Assembly (NCBI GenBank): GCA_910574805.1 | Contig: CAJTCV010000002.1 | Location: forward strand, 1-64,000 | Source: Lachnospiraceae bacterium | Lineage (GTDB): Bacteria; Bacillota; Clostridia; Lachnospirales; Lachnospiraceae | DNA length: 64,000 nt | Direction of reading: 5' to 3' | Shown: positions 1 to 7,931 of the stretch, one piece after another | Numbering within the stretch: the stretch's first letter is position 1 | Layout of the letters: each line of letters begins with the position of its first letter | Position numbers and translations under genes: made by a program | Notes under the pieces: model-generated | The model's input: only the letters and a program-made list of their open reading frames with translations | What the model was told of the DNA's origin: nothing | Database searches by the model: none

Positions 1-1
1 A

Positions 2-139
2 GGGCTATTACGCAGGGAACTATCCGCATGGGAAACGGAACGGAATACACTGGCAGCGAAGGTCAACTGGCATTTTAGAACCAGCGATGCCAGAACGAAG
101 CTTAGCTCGTTGTATCCCACATTTACTACTGCCTCTTAA
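2..139 (+). CDS. IS630-family transposase, C-terminal end (partial at window start)
   Basis: The frame is open from the window edge and ends at TAA 137-139, giving 45 residues. They contain ELSAWETERN, AKVNWHF and TSDARTKL followed by LYP. This matches the usual C-terminus of IS630-type DDE transposases (aWxxeRN, kVnWxFtt, DARxKLxxLYP), recognised from memory. The catalytic core lies outside the window. The gene ends a few bases before the integrase remnant, so this insertion sequence probably landed at the integrase 5' end. Confidence 0.7.
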   Translation, partial: GLLRRELSAWETERNTLAAKVNWHFRTSDARTKLSSLYPTFTTAS

Positions 140-151
140 CGAGGTGGTAGT
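125..151. repeat. Imperfect inverted repeat at the IS630 end
   Basis: ACTACTGCCTC and GAGGTGGTAGT pair with two mismatches around a TTAAC loop. The repeat covers the transposase stop and abuts the TA at 151-152. IS630 elements insert at TA, so this could be the terminal or subterminal repeat of the element. A transcription terminator is less likely because there is no T-run. Confidence 0.4.
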
Positions 152-1417
152 ATTGCTAAATATCAACAGGTCAGTACACTAGGAAAGGGCCTGTATCAGC
201 GAAAGGATGGAAGATATGAGGCCAGAACAAAGATAAATGGAAGTGATGTCAGCATCTATGGTTTTAATCTGCGGGAGCTGAAAAAAGAATTTCAGGAATT
301 AAAGGAAGAGGCACAGAACAGCATTGATTTTAGAAGGAAACATATAACGCTGAATGAATGGTTTGAAGAATGGTTTCAGACATATAAGCTTCCGGTAGTT
401 AAAGAAACCAGTGTTTATCCCATGAAAAATAAATTTTACGGTTCATTCGGCAAATATCTGGGAGAAAGAAAGCTGTGTGACATCACCAATATCGACATTC
501 AGAGTGTCATCAATCAAATGAGCAGCGATGGACGGGCAGTTTCGTCCATGAGGGAGGCGCTTGGAAGAATGCGGGAATGTATGGAATCTGCCAGGAATAA
601 CCAGATCCTTTCGATCAATCCTTGCTTTGAGATCAGTGTTCCATGGGAAAACAGGCAGGTGACACGCCGCTTTCTGTCCAGGGAGGAATAGAATACATTT
701 TTAAAGACGGTAGAGCATAGCTGGTATAAGGAAATGTTTTATCTGATGTTTCTGACAGGGATGAGGATCGGAGAGGTAGGGGGCCTGATGTGGAAAGATG
801 TAGATTTTAATGAAAAATGCCTCCGTATCAATCGATCCCTTTCCTGCCAGTACGAATATGGAAAAAAGATGCTGCGTCTCTTGGCTCCCAAGACCCATAA
901 CTCCTATCGAAAGATCCCGTTTTTCGGGGAAGCGGAGGAAATGCTCCTGCAGCAGAAGGCAAAGACAGACAGCCTGAAAAAAACACTGGGAAACCGTTTC
1001 AGGGCAATCGGCGAGTATGCGGACTTGGTGTTTGTCACCACCATGGGAAGTCCGGTACTCCGTTATCATGCAGAAAAGGAAATCAAAAAGGTGGTGAAGG
1101 AGATCAATGAGCAGGAGGCGTTTGAATCTGTGCAGGAGCAGAGAGAACCCCATTATTTTGAGGACATGTATCCGCATGCGATCCGCCATACCTTCTGCAG
1201 TCGATGCTTTGAAGCAGGGATGCAGCCTAAAGTGGTACAGAGCATCATGGGCCATCAGCATTACAGCACAACCATTGATATCTATACCCATGTGTCGGAG
1301 AGTAAGTACCAGGAAGAGATTGAAAAATTTGGAAGGGCGGTGGAACCGGAAGAGGGTGGCAGCATAAAAGGCCCAGAAAAGGGAACGGATACTGGAATGA
1401 TACAGACATTTGGGTAA
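152..1417 (+). pseudogene. Tn916-type tyrosine integrase, nonsense-broken and lacking a normal start
   Basis: One frame carries a complete tyrosine recombinase of about 420 codons interrupted by TAG at 689-691. The N-terminal arm-binding part (LGKGLYQRKDGRYEAR) and core-binding domain come first. The catalytic part after the stop has the expected R (TGMRIGE), K (APKTHNSYRK), HxxR (HAIRH), H (GHQHY) and the Tyr nucleophile in DIYTHV. The stop falls between SREE and NTFLK and reads like a CAG-to-TAG change. The frame opens with ATT at 152, directly after the probable IS630 end, so the native start codon was probably displaced. Reinitiation at ATG 734 would give only a catalytic fragment. A functional enzyme is unlikely. 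Confidence 0.8.
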
Positions 1418-1656
1418 AGGATCTATATTGCTTTTGGGGACGGATCGCATATACTAAAGAAACAAAAGTGAGAAATAAGTTATGACTGGTGTGGAAGTGA
1501 AAGGAGAAGGAGAGCGGATGCATGGACAGCGACATCCGGATAATATAGAAAGCAGCCGCTCTCTTTGAACCTGTTTCCATCTGTTTTATCGAAAAATATA
1601 GCTTATCAGAGGCAGATATGTTAAAATAGAGATCAGAGGAGGAAAAAGCCTTTTTT

Positions 1657-2619
1657 ATGGAAATTGAGAATACACTGGCAAAAAATATTACAGCGGCTGG
1701 GGAAAAGGCCGCTTATGATGCAGCATGTAAACGGCTCCTGGCCAATAAGGTCATTCTGGCGTGGATCATGAAAAGCTGTATGGAAGAGTATAAGGCCCAT
1801 AGTATCAATGAGATAGCGGAAAGATATATAGAGGGAATCCCTCAGATTGCAGAGGCAGCTGTCAATCCGGATGAAGATGGATATGAGGGCAGTGAACAGA
1901 TCCGGGGAGCGAAGAACGAGGACAGTACAATACAGGAAGGAACGATTACTTATGATATCCGTTTTCTGGCAATCGTTCCGGGAACCGGAGAGATGATCCG
2001 TCTGATCATCAACGTAGAAGCGCAAAATGATTTTTATCCAGGATATCCGATCATTAAGAGAGCATTGTATTATTGCAGCCGGATGATCTCTTCCCAGTAC
2101 GGTTCGGAATTTACGGAAACCCATTATGAGAAGATAAGGAAGGTATATTCCATATGGATATGTCCCAATCCGCCGAAGAAGAGAGAGAATACGATCACCA
2201 GATACTGTGTTCAGGAAGAAAATCTGGTAGGCCAGGTGTTAGAACAGAAAGAAAATTATGATCTGTTAACTGTGGTCATGATCTGCCTGGGTCATGCAGG
2301 AGATGATAATTATACAGGGATATTAAAGCTGCTGGATGTGCTTTTGCCTTCAGATAAAGAAGCGGAAGAGAAGAAGAAAATCCTGCAGGAAGATTTTGAT
2401 ATTGCGATGACGAAGACGTTGGAAAGTGAGGTATCGGTTATGTGTAACCTGAGTAAAGGTGTGGAAGAGAGAGGAATTGCACGCGGCTTGGAGACAGGAA
2501 CATTAAATGCAATCCGGAATTTGATGGAAACTTTGAAACTGACAGCAGAACAGGCGATGGAGGCATTGAAAATACCAGAAGCGGAAAAAGCGAAGTACGC
2601 GGGGATGCTGAAGGAATGA
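1657..2619 (+). CDS. Rpn-family PD-(D/E)XK nuclease ('transposase-like'), PDDEXK_2
   Basis: A 320-residue protein of the Rpn / PD-(D/E)XK nuclease family transposase group (recombination-promoting nucleases, some reported as anti-phage toxins). D100 in TYDIRF and E121-A-Q123 in NVEAQ are the probable catalytic D and ExQ. The following segment (YPGYPIIKRALYYCSRM) is typical of the fold. The last ~70 residues form a separate tail (MCNLSKGVEERG, then a Gly/Leu-rich linker, then TLNAIRNLMETLKLTAEQAMEALK). ATG at 2440 (Met262) has a GAGG eight bases upstream and could start an internal 59-residue protein, as shown for RpnS antitoxins inside other rpn genes. Two more tail copies follow immediately. 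Start chosen at ATG 1657, with GAGGAGG upstream. Confidence 0.8.
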   Translation: MEIENTLAKNITAAGEKAAYDAACKRLLANKVILAWIMKSCMEEYKAHSINEIAERYIEGIPQIAEAAVNPDEDGYEGSEQIRGAKNEDSTIQEGTITYDIRFLAIVPGTGEMIRLIINVEAQNDFYPGYPIIKRALYYCSRMISSQYGSEFTETHYEKIRKVYSIWICPNPPKKRENTITRYCVQEENLVGQVLEQKENYDLLTVVMICLGHAGDDNYTGILKLLDVLLPSDKEAEEKKKILQEDFDIAMTKTLESEVSVMCNLSKGVEERGIARGLETGTLNAIRNLMETLKLTAEQAMEALKIPEAEKAKYAGMLKE

Positions 2620-2641
2620 TTTTTATATTAAGGTGTCAGTT

Positions 2642-2845
2642 ATGTGTAACTTGAGTAAAGGTGTGGAAGAGAGAGGAATTGCACGCGGTCTGGCACAGGG
2701 CTTGGAACGTGGTCTGGAGACAGGAACATTAAATGCGATTCGGAATTTGATGGAAACTATGAAGCTGACAGCAGAGCAGGCGATGGAGGCGTTGAAGGTA
2801 CCAGAAGAGGAAAAGGTTAAGTATGCAGGCATGTTGAAGAACTAA
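2642..2845 (+). CDS. Stand-alone Rpn C-terminal tail, copy 2
   Basis: A 67-residue ORF from ATG 2642 that repeats the tail of the preceding nuclease nearly residue for residue (MCNLSKGVEERGIARGL, then a longer GL-repeat linker, then the LTAEQAMEALKVPEEEK segment). It lacks any nuclease domain. An AAGGTG seven bases upstream could act as ribosome binding site. It lies in a different frame from the nuclease, 22 bases after its stop, so it is not a readthrough extension. It could be an RpnS-like small protein (antitoxin or decoy), or a silent C-terminal exchange cassette. The preserved reading frame argues against simple debris. Confidence 0.55.
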   Translation: MCNLSKGVEERGIARGLAQGLERGLETGTLNAIRNLMETMKLTAEQAMEALKVPEEEKVKYAGMLKN

Positions 2846-3061
2846 TTGGAAAGCGAGAAACCAGTAGTTATGTGTAATCTGAGTAAAGGGGTAGAGGAGA
2901 GAGGAATTGCGATTGGCCTGGAGCGAGGTATAGAAACAACAACATTAAATGCGATCCGGAATTTGATGGAAACTTTGAAGCTGACGGCAGAGCAGGCAAT
3001 GGAGGCATTGAAGGTACCAAAAGAGGAAAAGGCTAAGTATGTAGGGATGTTGAAAGGATAG
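2846..3061 (+). CDS. Stand-alone Rpn C-terminal tail, copy 3
   Basis: The third tandem copy begins directly after the stop of copy 2. It includes a little more upstream nuclease sequence (TTG 2846: LESEKP), with the conserved ATG at 2870 before MCNLSKGVEERG. The linker is shorter (AIGLERGIETTT) and the end is TLNAIRNLMETLKLTAEQAMEALKV-like. The open frame is kept for 71 codons from TTG or 63 from ATG. The repeat unit is about 215 bp, so the array looks like unequal duplication of the rpn 3' end. A ribosome binding site is not obvious here. Confidence 0.5.
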   Translation: MESEKPVVMCNLSKGVEERGIAIGLERGIETTTLNAIRNLMETLKLTAEQAMEALKVPKEEKAKYVGMLKG

Positions 3062-3359
3062 ATTTTGCGGAATGCTATCTGTACTTGTGACTCATTTGGT
3101 GAAATTAGCAGTTAGCAGGAGTTTCAATTTAAAAGATATTCTAGGAACCGGACATACAATTCCTTGTGTTATATTTCAGATGACTCTCGGAGAAATTACA
3201 GAAGAAAGTTGAATGGCAAAAGGGTGTAGCAGGTTGGCGTAAAATGTTATTTATCATTTCAGAACAGAAGGTAAATAAAAAACACAGTTTTGCATGGTAT
3301 ACAGAGAAGTAAGATGGTTGAGAATATATTATGATGAATATCTATGGAGAGCTAATTTT

Positions 3360-4487
3360 ATGAATATTGAAAAAAATGAGATAGAAGAAGAACAATTGTA
3401 TTCTGGAATTTATGAGAAAGAAATAACTGAACCATTTAATCCGAAAGATGTGGATATTATTTCTCAACCAATGGTAATCTCTAATATCATTGATCAGTTA
3501 GAATGTGGAGATATTCTATTGGAACCAGATTTTCAGCGACATCCTGATTTATGGGATGATAAGAAACAGAGCAGATTGATTGAATCGTTGATGATTCGTA
3601 TTCCGTTACCAACGTTCTATTTCGATAGTACGGATGATGACAAATTGATAGTGGTAGATGGATTGCAAAGATTATATGCTATTAAAAGATTTATGGTACT
3701 TAGTGAAGATGATAAGAAGCGTCTCAAACTCACGGATTTGGAATACTTAAAAGAGTATGAAGGTAAAAAATTTGAAGAACTTCCCCCTAGTATGCAGAGA
3801 CGTATAAAAACACAGACATTAATTACTTATGTTATCAGACCTGGAACTCCGGATAAAGTACGAACAAGCATTTTTACAAGGATTAATACTGGAGGGCTGA
3901 CTCTGGAACCAGCAGAAATTAAGAATTCTGTTTATAGAGGCCAGGCGGCTAATCTATTAAAGGAATTGGCATGTTCCGATGAATTTAAAAGGGCAACAAG
4001 GAATAAAATAGATTCCAAGAGAATGTTAGACTGTGAATTTGTGAATCGTTTTTTGGCTTTTTATTTGTTGGGAACAAATAAATATTCAGGTAATTTGGAA
4101 GACTATTTGAATGATGTAATGATTCAATTGCAGAAGGAATCAAAATGTACAATTGAGAAATGCCGCATTGATTTTTTAAAGGCAATGAAATACTCTGCGT
4201 GTATTTTTGAAGATAAAGCTTTTAGGAAAATTACTGCAAATGGACGATATGGAATGATTAACAAGCCACTTTATGATACAATAACAGTCAATCTGGCAAA
4301 ATTAAGTATACAAGATTGCGAAAGATTATTGAAAAAGAAAGATAAAGTGATGGAGAAATATATTCATTTATTAAAGAATAAAAAGTTTGCAAGTATTATT
4401 ACGAGTGGAACTGCTGCTATAGATAATGTCAAGTATAGACATAGTGAAATTTGTAAATTATTTCAAGAGGTGCTAGAGGATGATTAA
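3360..4487 (+). CDS. DUF262-domain protein (GmrS/ParB-like N-terminal fold)
   Basis: A 375-residue protein starting at ATG 3360 with GGAGA about ten bases upstream; a longer in-frame start at 3294 lacks a good site. The DUF262 hallmarks are present: LEPDFQRHPDLW (residues 55-65), IPLPTFYF, the DGxQR nucleotide-contact motif as DGLQR (100-104), and FTRINTGGLTLEPAEIKNS. DUF262 belongs to the ParB/sulfiredoxin-like group found in GmrSD type IV restriction and other defence genes. No DUF1524 HNH nuclease is fused, so a nuclease role, if any, must come from partners. Its 3' end overlaps the next ATPase gene by 8 bp, and base composition is more AT-rich than its surroundings. Defence function is inferred. 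Confidence 0.8.
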   Translation: MNIEKNEIEEEQLYSGIYEKEITEPFNPKDVDIISQPMVISNIIDQLECGDILLEPDFQRHPDLWDDKKQSRLIESLMIRIPLPTFYFDSTDDDKLIVVDGLQRLYAIKRFMVLSEDDKKRLKLTDLEYLKEYEGKKFEELPPSMQRRIKTQTLITYVIRPGTPDKVRTSIFTRINTGGLTLEPAEIKNSVYRGQAANLLKELACSDEFKRATRNKIDSKRMLDCEFVNRFLAFYLLGTNKYSGNLEDYLNDVMIQLQKESKCTIEKCRIDFLKAMKYSACIFEDKAFRKITANGRYGMINKPLYDTITVNLAKLSIQDCERLLKKKDKVMEKYIHLLKNKKFASIITSGTAAIDNVKYRHSEICKLFQEVLEDD

Positions 4488-5586
4488 TTATGTGCAGATA
4501 GAAAATTTTAAATCAATAAAGAAATTGGCGTTGCCATTGGAAAACTTGAATCTATTTTTTGGAATGAACGGTATGGGGAAGTCTTCTGTGATACAGGTGC
4601 TGTTACTTTTGAGACAAAGTTTTTGGGAAAACTATAAATCAAGTCTAGATTGCTTGTATACGAATGGTGAAATGATACAATTGGGAACGAGTAAAGATAT
4701 CTTTTGTCAAAATGCGGATTCTGATATTATAAGATTTTATGTTCAGTTAAGCAGGGATATAACTTATGATTGTTGCTATAAATATGAACCTGATAAACTG
4801 GACAGTGATCAATTGATGAGGACCGAAACAGAAAAAAGTGAGAATTATACGGTTCCTTTGTTTTCTGATCGATTTTCATATTTGAGCGCAGAACATATCG
4901 GACCGAGAAAACAGTATAGTACTGAAAATTGGAAAAAGAATGGTGTTGCGCGATTAGGAACAATGGGAGAATTTGTAGTCCCTTTTTTAGCACTTGAAGG
5001 AGAGAAAATCCGAATTCCTGATGAGATGTGCTTGAAAACTGGAAAAACAAGTCGTTTGATTGATCAGGTATCTGCGTGGATGGCTGAAATATCACCAGGG
5101 ATACGGATATCTGCAGAACTGCTTCCAATAATTGAAAAGGCCAAACTGGCAATCAGTTATAGTGGAGATAGATTAGTTTCCGATGCATTTTTGCCTATTA
5201 ATGTTGGATTTGGGATTCCATATGTTCTGCCTCTTATTGTAGAATTACTTATTTCGGGGAAAGAAAGTCTTTTGTTAATCGAGAATCCTGAATCACATCT
5301 TCATCCAAAAGGGCAGACTATGATAGCAAGATTGATATCATTAGCAGCTAATCATGGATGCCAGATTATATGTGAATCTCATAGTGACCATGTGATTAAT
5401 GGAGTAAGAGTTGCTGTAAAGAATGGATATATAAGTAATAAAAAGGTAGGAGTTTCTTTTTTTTCAAAAAACAAAGAACAAGAAACAAAAGTGTCTAATA
5501 TTTATATGGATGAAAAAGGAAATTTAAGTGATTATCCATCTGGGCTATTGGATGAATGGGGAATTCTTATGACGGAATTAATTTAG
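4480..5586 (+). CDS. AAA/SMC-like ATPase, DUF3696-type
   Basis: A 368-residue ATPase of the RecF/OLD-like ABC-ATPase group. Walker A is GMNGMGKS (28-35) after the typical IENFKSIKKL start. A YLSAEHIGPRKQY segment sits mid-protein. Walker B with signature-like context is LLLIENPESHLHPKGQ (about 263-278), followed by CESHSDHVINGVR (about 305-317). This pattern fits DUF3696 AAA proteins that accompany DUF262 genes. No TOPRIM nuclease domain is visible, unlike OLD proteins. It overlaps the upstream DUF262 gene (ATG inside GAGGATGATTAA), so the two are translationally coupled. Likely role: an ATP-driven sensor or motor of a three-gene module. Confidence 0.8.
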   Translation: MINYVQIENFKSIKKLALPLENLNLFFGMNGMGKSSVIQVLLLLRQSFWENYKSSLDCLYTNGEMIQLGTSKDIFCQNADSDIIRFYVQLSRDITYDCCYKYEPDKLDSDQLMRTETEKSENYTVPLFSDRFSYLSAEHIGPRKQYSTENWKKNGVARLGTMGEFVVPFLALEGEKIRIPDEMCLKTGKTSRLIDQVSAWMAEISPGIRISAELLPIIEKAKLAISYSGDRLVSDAFLPINVGFGIPYVLPLIVELLISGKESLLLIENPESHLHPKGQTMIARLISLAANHGCQIICESHSDHVINGVRVAVKNGYISNKKVGVSFFSKNKEQETKVSNIYMDEKGNLSDYPSGLLDEWGILMTELI

Positions 5587-5636
5587 CATAGTGGAACTTT
5601 TACGTATGATTAGTTAAAGGAAGGAAATAAGAAAAA

Positions 5637-6419
5637 TTGGAATTGTTTTTTAATGAGCTTTCGATAGAAGGGAAAATGAGTATAAATAAGGATTCTGTGA
5701 TAGCTCTAGCTAGCGTTTATCGTTCGTTGAGACGGTATGAAATAACAACGTGTAGAATTGCTTCCGAAGATCATCAAAAATTGCATCAGATGATTCGGAG
5801 TATGCCAGATTATTGGAATATAAGAAATTTTTATTTTTCTTTTTTTCGATCTCCGTATGAGACTGAAAACGTAGAAAAAGAACAAAATGAGTATTTGGAA
5901 CATGAATGGCTTTATGATGGTAAGACGTGTATCGGCTTACCATTAGCCATTATATTAAAAGCAGCTGCTCTAAGTATCCATGAATCTGACTGGAGTGCTG
6001 CATTTGTTTACATTACAAAAGATGGGGAATCAGATGCCGTTAGAAATATTAGTGTAGAACAGCATGTCGATATACATATTCCACAAATACAAACAAGTGA
6101 AGAAACGAAATTATTAGAGAGTGATCTTCAAATTGAAGATAAAAAAATTTCATTAAGAGATGACCATGGAGTAGATGTATTGATGGATTTTTCAAAACGT
6201 TTGATAAGATGTCCCTATGTAGTAGGTGTGATTAATTCTTTGCCATTTAATTCTCATGAACGTAAGTTTATCAAAAGGATACGAGAAGAGGGATTGATTG
6301 AAATTGTTTTACCATGGACAGATAAAGGATATGGTGTGGTAGTGAAAACCACAGGAAGAACAATTAAAGAAACAGAAATGATAGGAAGAATTATAATGGA
6401 AAAATATGGTGGATTATGA
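5637..6419 (+). CDS. Third protein of the DUF262/AAA operon, family not recognised
   Basis: A 260-residue protein starting at TTG 5637, with AAGGAA about ten bases upstream and no better ATG nearby. No catalytic motif was recognised. There are several aromatic-rich stretches (YWNIRNFYFSFFRSPYE), an acidic middle, and a C-terminal region (VVGVINSLPFNSHERKFIKRIREEGLIEIVLPW) resembling a nuclease- or effector-like alpha/beta domain only loosely. It lies 50 bp after the ATPase on the same strand with the same AT-rich composition, so it is probably the effector or specificity partner. What it does cannot be read from sequence alone. Confidence 0.6.
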   Translation: MELFFNELSIEGKMSINKDSVIALASVYRSLRRYEITTCRIASEDHQKLHQMIRSMPDYWNIRNFYFSFFRSPYETENVEKEQNEYLEHEWLYDGKTCIGLPLAIILKAAALSIHESDWSAAFVYITKDGESDAVRNISVEQHVDIHIPQIQTSEETKLLESDLQIEDKKISLRDDHGVDVLMDFSKRLIRCPYVVGVINSLPFNSHERKFIKRIREEGLIEIVLPWTDKGYGVVVKTTGRTIKETEMIGRIIMEKYGGL

Positions 6420-6561
6420 GTGTTAACTATTATATAAAATTATAAAGAGGAACTTGATGATTAAATAGAAAATATCACTGTTTAAATGGAAGCCACCTAT
6501 TACTAAGAAGAAATTTATAGAGGGACTAATTGAAGACTTGATTATATTCATCCTGAGATTA

Positions 6562-6780
6562 TCAGAAGAAAAGTTTACTTCTTTCTTCTCTATATAGAAA
6601 AAATTATATTTTACAAACTTCCGATACAGCTTTACCAATTTTCAAGATCACTCGATCTGAAAGGAAAATGAAGAAACAAAAAATCTTTACCAACCCAAAA
6701 ACTGGTAACCCAAAGACAGTATCCCCTTCAACTCCGCATATATCCAGGATTCTATCAAAAAGTTCGCAAAGCGATGAAAA
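6562..6780 (+). repeat. Dispersed ~200-bp repeat, copy A (degenerate)
   Basis: Shares with copies at 9190, 10966 and 12236 the ordered blocks TTTACCAA, AAAAAATCTTTACCAAC, AAAAACTGGTAA, CCGCAT(A)ATCCAG and TCAAAAAGTTCGCAAA. This is the most diverged copy. It fuses directly to the next Rpn tail cassette at 6774, where homology to rpn begins at GCGATGA. The preceding 140 bp (6420-6561) shows nothing else recognisable. Confidence 0.7.
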
Positions 6781-7022
6781 CGACATTGGAAGGCGAGGTA
6801 TCAGCTATGTGTAACCTGAGCAAAGGTGTGGAAGAGAGAGGGATTGCAATTGGCCTGGAGCAGGGTCTGGAGCGCGGTATAGAATATGGTTTGGAGACAG
6901 GAACATTAAATGCAATCCGAAATTTGATGGAAACTTTGAAGCTAACTGCTGATCAGGCAATGGAAGCGTTGAAAGTACCGGATGAGGAAAAGGTTAAGTA
7001 TGCAGGAATGTTAAAGGGGTAG
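6774..7022 (+). CDS. Stand-alone Rpn C-terminal tail, copy 4
   Basis: An 82-residue ORF reproducing the tail of the nuclease at 1657-2619, with the longest GL-repeat linker of the set (GLEQGLERGIEYGLETG) and the same LTADQAMEALKVPDEEK end. Homology to the parent starts at GCGATG, corresponding to codon 250 of the nuclease. ATG 6774 and the conserved ATG 6807 (before CNLSKG, with GCGAGG upstream) are both possible starts. It lies beyond the DUF262 operon, so tail copies sit on both sides of that operon. Either a small antitoxin-like protein or a recombination scar. Confidence 0.5.
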   Translation: MKTTLEGEVSAMCNLSKGVEERGIAIGLEQGLERGIEYGLETGTLNAIRNLMETLKLTADQAMEALKVPDEEKVKYAGMLKG

Positions 7023-7087
7023 TTTATGCTGAAAGGAATCTGCTTTATCAAGTAAGAAATGCGTTTTGGGGCAGAAAAAGTGTTGAA

Positions 7088-7606
7088 ATGGTAACAGAAA
7101 GTATAATCGAAAATATTATAATTTGTAATCCTAAGCAAGTAGAGGTATCTTCTGGTGCAGTTGAATTTAGAGGAGTATGCGGTACAGGCTATGCTAAGTA
7201 TTTTGGAATAGATAATGGGAAGAAGGCAGATCTCATTAATCTTTCTGAACCTATTCAAAAGGTTTTACAAATACCAGTGAATAAGGATTTGAGAAATGGT
7301 ATAGGGCATAATAATTATAAATATGATGGTTTGATGCAAACCATAACAACATTTGATTATAGGCGAGGAAATAGAATAAAACTGCAGGAGAGCTTGATGG
7401 ATGTGGCACTTGATTGTATTGGTCTTGCAAAGGCATCTGTTATTCTTGGGGAAGTAGTGCTTTTTATTCTTGGACAGGAATTGTGAGCCGAAGATATGCA
7501 TAGTACCATTCATCCGAGGTTCTACAAGAGAGTGTGATCATATGATAAATGTCCGTGTGGAAGCGGAATGAAGTATAAAAAGTGCTGCAGGAATGATATA
7601 ACTACA
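7088..7606 (+). pseudogene. HEPN-like / SEC-C motif protein remnant with two in-frame UGA codons
   Basis: The first 132 codons include RNGIGH (R-x4-H, HEPN ribonuclease-like) in LRNGIGHNNYKYDG. Continuing in the same frame past TGA 7484-7486 and TGA 7535-7537 gives DKCPCGSGMKYKKCC, a clear SEC-C zinc motif. The original gene was therefore a HEPN-like protein with a C-terminal SEC-C tail. Its N-terminus is missing, probably cut off by the Rpn tail copy just upstream. Two stop codons and a missing 5' end point to a pseudogene. Confidence 0.65.
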
Positions 7607-7931
7607 ATGAAGCCCGTATCTTAGTGGGGATATTTTGCCCATGTCAATATTAATGAAGTATATTTTTTGATCGGCAACATGTAGTAAGAAATAGTATAGT
7701 AAAGGTCAATGATAGTTGGTTTATTAAATATGCTGAAAGAGCGATCAAATTTCGTAGAGTGAATCCGCCACATAGATTGACCAGCAAAAGTTTGGCATGA
7801 TATACAGTCATCTGTAAATGTTCAATTTGTGCAGTACTACCAAGAAATATATTTTTGAAACCTTCAGTTTTTAAGATTTTTGGAAAAAATATTATAGTCA
7901 TGTAAAATGAAGAAGGGTATTAGCTAAAAAG
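7607..7931 (+). other. Gene debris between SEC-C remnant and DUF1016 gene
   Basis: No start or ribosome binding site is visible. One frame stays open for about 45 codons (7663-7801) and ends KYAERAIKFRRVNPPHRLTSKSLA. It resembles the C-terminus of small Lachnospiraceae antitoxin-like ORFs, but only from memory. The rest shows nothing recognisable. Confidence 0.35.

Noticed and set aside
689-691. Programmed readthrough or suppression of the integrase TAG
   Set aside because: No readthrough context was seen and the start is also lost, so plain decay is simpler.
1511-1562. AGAGCGG/CCGCTCT hairpin as terminator after the integrase
   Set aside because: The stem is only seven bases with a 38-base loop and a poor T-run, so support is too weak.
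2405-3061. CRISPR-like array
   Set aside because: The repeat units are 215 bp, coding and unequal. There are no short direct repeats with unique spacers anywhere in the window.
3062-3359. Gene in the gap between Rpn tails and DUF262 gene
   Set aside because: Only a short shared string with 11400-11450 (AGAAGAAAGTTGAA) was seen, with no open frame and no ribosome site except that of the DUF262 gene.
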